Source: Limnephilus marmoratus (lineage: Eukaryota > Arthropoda > Insecta > Trichoptera > Limnephilidae). Taken from it: DNA of 64,000 bases. The notes under the pieces were generated by a model, which made no database searches, was not told the origin of the DNA, and saw nothing but the letters and a program-made list of their open reading frames with translations. Below, in pieces: positions 55,228-64,000 of this stretch; the first letter of the stretch is position 1; every line of letters begins with the position of its first letter. Both the position numbers and the translations under genes were made by a program. The DNA lies in the NCBI GenBank assembly GCA_917880885.1, contig OU862906.1:58384665-58448664 (forward strand). The letters are read 5' to 3'.

Positions 55228-56568
55228 AGAATTTTATACTTCTTGATGAAATTTTGCACACTAGTTCAAAATAGGAGGAAATATACTGCCTACATTTGAT
55301 TTTCAAAAATTCCCGGTAACGCAGGGGACATACCTCAGCCAGTCGTGATAAAAAGACTATTGAATATATCTGTTCGATAAATTAACGAACGTTTCGTCGG
55401 AAAATATATTAAATTTCTTGGCTTTTATGACTTGGGGGTGAAAAATAATTTATGCTTCTGCCTTGGTTTGCATATTAATGCAATCGTGAGTACAATATAA
55501 ATAACTTATTAGGTTGGAATAATAAAATATTAGGTCAAGGAAGTTCCGTCGGGTGATTTTGGAGTGCATGCTTATATACACACGTTTACACGAGAAACAG
55601 CACAATCGGAAATATAATATAAGAGGATCTTAGTTATGAGATTTACTACGTGCTAGTTTCGTGAGCAGGCTGAGAAAGTATTTAATATTCTTAATAGTTT
55701 CACCGTATTCCAGCTCTGAGGTCGGTCTCACGTATAACTAATACTTTCGCTAAGAGGATTGTTCAATAAGGCTTACATTTTCGCATGCGGGTGAAATCAA
55801 ATTGCCAGCCTCCAAATATAAACATGTGTGATAGCAAAATAATTATATTCATACTACGAGTTATTGAAAAAATGTTTTAAGTTGCTTTTTTAATACTTTT
55901 TTGCCATAAATAAGAACTGACATTCATCAAAACATACGTATCTTAGCTATCTGAATTATCACATCCGGAAAAGCAAGCATTTTAAGAAATTACATAGATA
56001 TAAAACGAATAATCATTTCAAAACCATTATGGGAAAGACAATTTACTTATGAGGCAAGCAAACAAATCAAATGTTATGCCCATTATTGTAAATCTTGTTC
56101 GCAAATATTGTTTTTTTTTCACATGATATATTTGTTTATTATGAATTAACGACAATTAACGGCTTTGGAATAACAATAAATTGAAATGGATGCAGAATAT
56201 ACAAAGTAAGAAAAAAAATAATATGACAAAAAATTAAAAAGTACATTTTGAAGTGACACATAAAGTACAAATAGTAAGCCATTAAAAATACAAATACGAA
56301 TAAAAAGAATACCTCGTATACATGTATACAAGATATTTTGAACTAAAAAAATAACTACGTAAAGTACGTAATAAAAATAAATTTTAAAATTCCAAAAGGA
56401 CCAGAAGTAAACATTGATGAAAAATATAAACATTAAAAGTATATTTGATTATAAACCAACTGAGAAGCGCTGTCCAAAATGTCAAAATTATGTGAGTCAG
56501 AAGAGTCGATAAAAATTAAACATGGCAAAAATAGACTTTTGCAACACATTCATCTATTTACGTACCTT
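55228..56568. other. No feature seen
   Basis: This is AT-rich DNA without repeat boundaries. A 95-codon minus frame at 56146-56433 is phenylalanine/tyrosine-rich, which is typical of chance translation of AT-rich DNA. Confidence 0.4.
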
Positions 56569-56572
56569 TTAA

Positions 56573-56818
56573 CCTTCTGTCGGGCGTAACGCAAATCCTA
56601 ACACGATCAGGCGCAATTCATCTGGAGATTAAATCACAGAAAAACAAATAAAAATAGATCTTTTGCTTAATTTTTCGAGACGACCGGAAACTGGCCCTCT
56701 GGAGTGGTGGGGAAGGATGAAAAGTCATGAGGCCGAGACCCTAGATCGGCGATATTTACCTTTTGGTGCAAAAATAACAGATCATTCCATCTCACAGATT
56801 AATGCGCCTGACGGAAGG
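56573..56818. mobile_element. piggyBac MITE, 246 bp
   Basis: Inverted ends CCTTC(T/C)GTC(G/A)GGCG are flanked by TTAA (56569-56572 and 56819-56822). It is a third family, with termini different from those at 12862 and 48769. Confidence 0.85.
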
Positions 56819-56823
56819 TTAAA

Positions 56824-57615
56824 ATCTATAATATAAAAATGAATCGCTAAATGTGTTGGTAGGCGCAAATCTCGAGATCAGCTGAACCGATTTCGCTAAT
56901 TCTTTTTTTAGAATATTCCTTGAAGTAGGAGGATGGTTCTTACGGAGAGAAAAATTAAGAAAAGTGCGCAGAAAATTGGATAATTTCAGAAAACCTGAGC
57001 ATGTTTGACAGTTCGCATATTTGAGAATGACATTTCGCAAAACATTGATTGTTCAATCAGAATTCTATTTTTGAAAATATGTAATAAATTTATTTAAAGT
57101 AGGTACTCCCCTAATAGTTTGAAAGGAATCAATAATTTTAGATATTTTAAATAGGTACCTATGTTAGGTACCAAATTTAATATACATGAAAAATGGAAAT
57201 TTGAGTAAAAATAGTAAAAGGTGGCACGCGGGCTGTTTAAAAACTGAATGTACTGGGATTGAATATATGGAACGCGGGAGAAGGGTTGGCGGGACAAGGG
57301 AGCGGTAAAGGGAAGAGGGAAGGTGGGGAAGGTGGAAGGAGAAGGCGAAAGGGAGGAGGGGAAACTGGGAGGGGGAGGGGAACCTGGGAGGGGGGAGGAG
57401 AACTCGGGAGAAGGGTTTGCGGGACGGGGGAAGGGGGGGGGGGGAGTGAAATGGTGAGAGGGAAGGTGGAGGTGACGGAGTGGGAATGCGAGAGGGGAAG
57501 ATGACGCAGGAGAAGAAGGGGAGGCGGAAGGGGAACGGGACGAATGGGAAAGGACACTCAGGGAGAAACAATTTCTTAATTAAATGGCATAGCAACGCAT
57601 GCCGGGACCAGCTAG
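56824..57615 (+). mobile_element. Non-autonomous Helitron, 792 bp
   Basis: It starts TCTATAATATAAAAATGAAT (5' TC after an A) and ends GGGACCAGCTAG followed by T, the A^T insertion and CTRR ending that define Helitrons. A hairpin GGCAT/ATGCC with an 8-base loop sits about 8 bp before CTAG. A long purine-rich G tract (57270-57560) fills the 3' half. No Rep/helicase is encoded. Confidence 0.88.
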
Positions 57616-57847
57616 TAAGCTAATAAAATAAATCACTATAATATCAATGAAAGACTCAGTCGACCATTTAAATTGCCGTTCTATATTATTTTAAACGGTC
57701 TGCATAATGTAGTGATTTTGGTCAGTTCTAAAATGTTCACTATTTTTAATTTTATGTTCACAGATTTTGGTCAGTACACAAAAATGTTAGTCCATTGAGC
57801 AGCAACTTATGGTCACCAAACACGATTGATTGGGAAATAATGTCAAC

Positions 57848-57896
57848 TAACCTTACTTTACTTAACCTAACCTAAACTAACCTAACAACGTATAAA
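57848..57896. repeat. Short CCTAA-type (TTAGG) degenerate tract
   Basis: About five CCTAA or CTAAC units occur close together (AACCTAACCTAAACTAACC). TTAGG is the insect telomere repeat; a tract this short can also arise by chance. Confidence 0.35.
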
Positions 57897-57899
57897 GCT

Positions 57900-60435
57900 T
57901 GATATTTTTTCACTGTCGAAAACGATGAAGTCCGGATGTCTTAAAATATGTTTTTTTCTTGCGAACCCTTCTCATTAAATTACTTCTCATTTAAATTTAT
58001 ACCTTAATCATTAAATAATATCAATACATTTGTACATACAAAATAAGGATAACATTTTCTCGCTTAACTTTACTTACAATTTTATTTTCATTTCAATTCA
58101 TTTTCAAGCAATTATCTGTTGGAGTCGTACCCTTCATTACATTATTTATTGCAACAGAAATCAGTCAGAGCTATAAATGTAAAATTCGCTTTCAAACTCA
58201 ACTCGCGTCAGTACAAACACAAACAGAAGTTATTCGTGTTTAAAAATCTCTAATTTATTTTCTCGTGTACCATTTTATTTGAATTTCCAATTTCAGATGA
58301 TTTAATGCGAACCGAATAACTGAGCGAGATATCTCCATTCGAATCTGTATTTTAACCAAACAGTCGTACATCGCATTCGACCGTTTACGCTAACGAGTCT
58401 CGCTTTTAAATTTACATTTGGAAGTAAGTCTAACAAATCTTTCACTCAATTAAACTTCCCTGCCACGCTACCCCTTTCCCCGCCCCTACAGCCATTCTCT
58501 AACCACCCCGAACCCACCCTCCTTCCCACACTCCCACCGTTGCCCTGAATTGGTTACTGCAACTTAGAGAATCACTTCAACTCTTTAATAAAAAAGATTT
58601 CTGCGTATTTGGTTTGCAAACTTTTAAGTGTTAAAAGTTTATACGTGTACGCTTTGGGAAGAACACCAATTATTCGAGACAGGAAACTTGAGGTAAATTT
58701 ATACGTCTCAATTTGTATGAACGAATTGTAAATTTATAACTTCGTTTTTGTTGAATTTATAAATTACATTAAACAAGCCTTTAAATAAAAAATACGCAAG
58801 TTTATTGTACCTTGTAATATCTTGAACGAACTATTTGTACAGTATAATTTATTTACTCGTCTTCTTAGGCGAAATATGTTTCGCTTACCAAAATGTATTT
58901 TTTATTAGGTTAAAACAAATACATGTTTTAAAATAAACCAAAATAAATTTTAATGGGTTTGCTAGGACTCAGAATGGCACTTTTTCAAGCAAATGCGGTA
59001 AAGATTACATTACATTAAAATTAGGTTATTTGCATTTAATAGTTTTGAAGTACTTATAAATTTTGTAGGTACATGTTAAAAAATACTTAACCCAGGAAAG
59101 ATAGTCTACGTAAAATTAACGCATGCGGGTTACAACTATTGCTCTCTCGTTCTAATTAGTGCGAATCCATCGCTGTGCTTTTCAGACATCTCACTCGCTA
59201 TTAAGACCTTCAGTGGGGCGTGCGCGATGTTAAGATAGATATCATCAGTTTTGAGATATGACGACCGCATTAGTTAAAAAGCATAATATTGATACGTCCT
59301 AAAGCTGTATCTAATTGATTTTAATATAACTATATGTTATTAAACATAATATTTCTTAATTATTTAGTACATTAGACAAAATGGCTTATTATTTATAAGG
59401 AATAAGTGATTTGAGATAAACGAAGAATTATTCCTGAGTTATTTATTTATTTCAACTCCATAAAATGGCTATTACAATCCGGTGATACATGATACACAGT
59501 GGTACATAGGAGGGTAATTACAATGATAATAATGTACATTAAACAAAGTACACATGTATGATAACAACCAGTATTTAGTCATGGGATACAAATATGAGTT
59601 ATGTTGATTATTGAAGAAGTTTCACGTTTAATTTTTTTCATATAAAAATAAATATATATTTAAAAAGTTTTGTATTTCTTAGTCATTTGTAAAAATATAA
59701 TACCGATTGGTTCATTAATTAACAAAATCATATATTGCAGCTGGTTAAAACTCATGCGTCAATTTTACGTATGATTATCTTTACCGTACATCAAAATATG
59801 ATTAACTTCTTTGTATTAAAAAACATTCATTTGTCACAGTAAGAATAACTAAAACTAGTTGTAGCATGCAATTCGTTGTCAAAACAAAGGAACTGAAAGT
59901 GCGCAAGTAGCGAAATAGGGACAAAAAGAACAAGCACTGCAAACACCACCCACCAGTTATAAAAAGTAGTCAAGTGGTCCTTGTTATAAGTATTTTGGTA
60001 AAGTTGTCTATCTATCCGATTTCATTTGTCTCGGCGGAACAAAAGAGGGCAGGAAAGCTTCTAGTGTTTAAGGCGAGGGGGGTTGGGAAAGTTTATCTGG
60101 CGTTTTATTAGATTTGGTCCCGCTTTCTTCCAACCAGACCTATGGAGGCAAAATTAATGGATTTTGAAACAAAATCGATATTTCTTTTTGATGCGAGACG
60201 CGAAGTTTTATAGCGCCATTCTTCGAGGGGCACTTCAAGTTCATTGTAAATAAATTACCGGCAATAAAGTTCCATCTTGCGCCTGAGATTTCAATTGCTT
60301 GTTCATTTTTGTTGTCTCGTATTTAATACTCGCAAAAAATCACTATTTTTCACAAGTTTTCAATACTACAGTGTATTTTCTCATATGCAGTATTTTTTAA
60401 AGATTGCCGTGCCTCTTTATATTATACATTTTTTT
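57900..60435. other. No feature seen
   Basis: This is a long stretch without recognised repeats or coding motifs. A pyrimidine-rich block lies at 58455-58545. It may be single-copy host DNA. Confidence 0.4.
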
Positions 60436-60439
60436 TTTT

Positions 60440-60765
60440 TTACAAGAGCTCCACACAGGAGGCCCTGAGGAAAATAATTTCCCTCAGGGCCTATGTCATC
60501 TTTGGGGATGCTGTGTGGAGGGTTTTTTTAAGGAAAGGAAGGAGAGTAGAGTTCTGAGAATGAAAAGGGTTTAAGGGGTGGGTAGGAATCTGGGTTCAGT
60601 ATCCTGGTCATCTGCCTCCAAGACCTAGACAAACCTCACTCCATGAACCCGGTCACCCCTGCTGAATCACCAAACGTAGCGAACCACTTGAGGTGACCTA
60701 TGGCAGAGGTGTTGGTTATCCAATAAAGGTTCCCGGGGCGGCGGTACCTATTCCCGCCTCCCAAA
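60440..60765 (-). mobile_element. SINE B, internally deleted
   Basis: The T-run, full double-hairpin tail, CAGAACTC-like block and 5' head GGTTCCCGGGGCGGCGGTACC are all present. Part of the middle is missing (CCTGGTCATCTGCCTCC joins two distant parts). Confidence 0.8.
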
Positions 60766-60769
60766 TTGA

Positions 60770-62030
60770 ATATGAATTTTAAGAGAATAATATTATAAAG
60801 AGCCTTACTAAAAAATCACTTCACAATCGTTAAACGTTGAAATTACTCTTAATAATTATGTAGCTCTTACTTTGTCGTTTTCTATTATAAATAAACGAAG
60901 CATTATTTATTTGTTAGAACCACTTATATATTTTACTAACGCCGACCAGTTTCAGAACAACCGTTCCTCCCTTAAGGCAAACATATAATGACTGGACAAT
61001 TACAAAACACTATTACTAAGTGCTGTTGTAGGGGTGAGGGCGTGGCTAGGAATTAATAAAGAGTGGGGAAGGAAAAAATGGCAATTGAAAGGAAACAGAA
61101 CATACTTAACCGATACATAATTTTTTAATTAGTAGTATTTTCACATCCATCCACGGTCGTTTATCAATTGAATTAAATTTTCACGGCGTTTTTTAGCTGA
61201 ATATAGGTACATAACTCCTCAAATTAAATATCGCCTTCTTTCATTGACGTAGATATTAAGTTTTATTAATGTACATTTTAGCTAGAAATATAAGTTATTT
61301 TTATTAAACTTTTTTACCTTCATAATATTGCCTTCGCACTATTTCATCTGAAGGGTTTTCCGTAAAAGGATTAAAACCAGAGTGTAAAAGTCCGTCTAAA
61401 GCGTGAGATAAACCTGATAATCCTAAAGGGGTTGTAGTTAATAAGTAGGGTGAAACATGCTAAAGGACATAATCTAGTAACTATTATATTATATATATAT
61501 ACATATTTTTGGTACCACATTATAAATTTTTTTATTCACTTAGACGGCCACAAAGTTATTTTATGATTCTCGTATGTGGTGTATCAATCAAATTAAGGGC
61601 CATTAACCAGCCAGAGGCCGAGAATTCATATTTTGTCGAAAGTATTAAACTGAAGTATTTTCGTCACAAAACACGTGTGCGGATCTTTTTTAATTGCTTT
61701 TATTTAAACTAAAATTAAAATTCTGAAACACAGCATTTCCAGATAATTTATTGATTTATTTTACTGATTTGAAATGTGTGTTGTATAAAACAAAATTTTG
61801 TTTGAAAATTTAACAAATCTGCCAACGACCTACGGTAAAACCTCATTGTACTAATAATAAACATATTTTCTCAAAATTAAAATCCAGATAAAATAACAAT
61901 CTTTCGAAATCAATTTATAATATTTGGTGGAAAAGAGTCAATACGTCTAAACTTTTATTTAGAAATGACATATTTCCGGTTTTGTCTGGTTATTCCCTCT
62001 TAAGCATTTTTTTTCATCAAATTCTTTTAT
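60770..62030. other. AT-rich DNA, no gene
   Basis: A weak ACCAGTTTCAG word near 60948 recalls the hammerhead-bearing repeats but is too decayed to call. Confidence 0.4.
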
Positions 62031-62034
62031 ACAA

Positions 62035-62365
62035 ATTCCGACGTGTGCAAGTAAATTTAATTTAATTGTTTTGTGTTGCTTCGCAATTAATTCATTAAAA
62101 ATAATACACAGTATATTTACGTATCGTGCAAATTTAAGTATCGCCTTGGTGAGAGACCACCATTCAGATTTGAAACGTGGCTTGAAAAAGCATTAGCCAT
62201 ATTTGGTGACCAGATTTGAGTAGTCAGGTACTTTTCCATCTCCTTCTTCTCCAAATTATTCCCCTTCCCACTACCTTCAGCCGAATAACATAACCTAATT
62301 TGGGATGCCATAGTCTCACTGGTTACGATCGGTTGGGAGCAGGTAGTATTCACTTTTTCTAAATT
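62035..62365 (+). mobile_element. SINE A, head missing
   Basis: The body starts at TTTAATTTAATTGTTTTGTG and continues with GAGACCACCATTCAG, TTGGTGACCAGATTTGAGTAG and TGGGATGCCATAGTCTCACTGG. The pol III boxes are absent and there is no A-run. Confidence 0.8.
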
Positions 62366-63766
62366 TGTTTCTCTGAACGTTATACTTAGAAATGTTATTC
62401 TTTTACCCGCTTTAATTATTGGAAATTAAAGCCTAATAGTTTATACTTTTATTCCCCGGGAAAATTGGACGGATGGAGATAATCACATGTTTTAAATTCT
62501 CTTGGAATTGTAAAAAGCCCAAAGTAAACTTAAATTGAAATTTCACTTCTCTTGCCAGTTTTTCCTTTCTCTATTCTTGTACTATATTATAATACATTTA
62601 AAAAACTCCAATAATCCTTTACGGTATGGGATTTGAAAAAGAATGTTAATTTGATGCCTGTTTAATTTGTTTCTTAACAGAAATAAAGTAAACCAACTTG
62701 TCCACTTGCGTATTGGAAATGATTATAAAATAGAGAGAATTCCATTAACTTGCCGCTGACGGGTGGTAAATCAAGACTAAATAAGTATTTAAAGAACAGT
62801 TGAATGAATCAGTGGAAAGAATTCAGACCTTCGCTGTGGAGAAGTCAAGGAGCGTATTTTAAAGAAAACAGCCCATTCTTTTCCAACCCTCGCCTCGACA
62901 CAAAATGCTTCTGCTCGATGTTTTCAATTAAGACCACTAAACCACTAAATAACTGATAAAGCTACGATCGGATATCTCTCCATTCGTTCTCAACCCCTAA
63001 AATAGTGGCTTTCTCCTTTTTACTTTTAAATTCTTTTCCTAGCATTCAACACTGCCCTCACGTCCAATTGTAAGGTTCTTATCTAAGGAGCAACGTAAAG
63101 CTTTTACCAGAGCTTTCGGATACAGGCTCAGTTTTGAACGATAAGCTATCCCAGACCATTAGAAATCCGCGTTCCTCAAACCAAGGTCTCAGCGTTAATG
63201 GGAATAAGGGAACAATTTTTCCGGGCAAATATTGCAGTAATTTTATATACCATCACACATTTTCCTTATGATTCTAATGTATTTGTTTGGTTACCGAGGT
63301 AGATTTTTGGTTACGTCATTGAAATTAAACTCATTTATATTCTGATTACAAGCTACAAAACTGCCCATCATATTTGTGTATTTGAATAATCGCAAACAAG
63401 AAAAAAGTTTACAAAAATATTTGCAAATAAAATACGACCTTTCATAATTATTATAACTATTAAACCACGGAATTTAGCAGTTACAAGCTTAAACAGAGAT
63501 TTATTTACGTATCGTCGAATTCAAACGTTACCAGGGTTACTATTAGTGTGGGTTTGGATTTTTAAACAATGTAAACCATTTAGATAGACACCAGGTTTTC
63601 TGACATAACTCAACTATTTTTAGAATATTTGTAAATAGAAAAATTTAAAAAATATTCCATTATTATATTTTCACTATAAAAGTATTCCTATATTTCAAAA
63701 TTTTACTAAATAACTGGTGGTTACCTCCCTCTTCACCAGCTTTAAATTTTTTTTTCTCTATTTCAC
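62366..63766. other. No feature seen
   Basis: No repeat edges and no coding motif were found. Confidence 0.4.
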
Positions 63767-64000
63767 TATTTCTGAATGAACAACCTTTGTCAAATAATTG
63801 AATTGATCATCACCATTAGCATGACCAATAATTTCACTATTTCTCGAATGAACAACTTTTGTCAAATAATTGGATTGATCATCACCATCAGCATGATCAC
63901 TAATTTAATTATTTCTGAACAGCTTTTGCCAAATAATTGGATTGATCATCACCATTAGCATGATCACTAATTTAATTATTTCTGAACAACTTTTGCCAAA
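63767..64000. repeat. Minisatellite, 67-72 bp period, runs off the window
   Basis: The word CAAATAATTG recurs at 63791, 63863 and 63930, with CAAA again at 63997, giving spacings of 72, 67 and 67. Each unit contains GATTGATCATCACCAT and AGCATGA. Confidence 0.92.

Noticed and set aside
56146..56433. A membrane protein of 95 residues
   Set aside because: The Phe/Tyr/Ile-rich composition is what AT-rich DNA gives by chance. There are no defined membrane segments with loops and no neighbours.
57164..57595. Proline-rich proteins of 106-143 codons on the minus strand
   Set aside because: They are translations of the purine-rich G tract of the Helitron. The same artefact occurs at 40204-40447.

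Overview
This window is repeat-saturated, AT-rich nuclear DNA from an arthropod, most likely an insect. I found no rRNA, no CRISPR, no operon and no host protein-coding gene that I can support. The organism call rests on the repeat content: a BEL/Pao LTR element, L2-type and Jockey/CR1-like LINEs, RTE-like tails, mariner, hAT, piggyBac and Helitron remnants, several tRNA-derived SINEs, and a short CCTAA (TTAGG-type) tract. I cannot name the species. The stretches without repeats may be intergenic or part of a very large intron.

Layout. 1-7 kb: a 679 bp hAT MITE with an 8 bp target duplication, an RTE-like LINE tail, hammerhead-like motifs and SINE pieces. 7-11 kb: a tRNA-derived SINE and a decayed LINE on the minus strand. 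11.1-22.2 kb: an almost complete BEL/Pao retrotransposon on the minus strand with 566 bp LTRs, a 5 bp TSD, a polypurine tract and Gag-protease-RT-RNase H-integrase domains. It is interrupted by four later insertions (a tRNA SINE, a piggyBac MITE, an L2 LINE and a Jockey-like LINE), and it sits inside an RTE-like RT fragment. 22-34 kb: SINEs, a mariner remnant, an unclassified element with 149 bp inverted ends around a protein-coding remnant, inverted hammerhead-type repeats, a LINE tail ending in a 78 bp-arm palindrome, and a decayed LINE. 34-44 kb: more SINE and LINE copies, a hAT element carrying a LINE fragment and a Helitron, and a rearranged cluster of RTE tails. 44-50 kb: a GC-rich 1175 bp solo LTR inside a LINE fragment, and a 960 bp piggyBac MITE. 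50-64 kb: a mariner transposase fragment, two hAT MITEs, a third piggyBac MITE directly next to a Helitron, SINE copies, long unannotated AT-rich DNA, and a minisatellite running off the right edge.

The most informative relationships are between repeats. A non-tRNA SINE family ('SINE B') shares its 3' end, including a double hairpin, with a LINE family ('LINE J'), so LINE J is the likely source of its retrotransposition machinery. A 3'-end repeat carries a hammerhead-ribozyme-like core of the type known from Penelope-like elements. Most element boundaries are supported by target-site duplications seen directly in the sequence. Family names SINE A/B/C/D, LINE-1x and LINE J are labels used only in this annotation.
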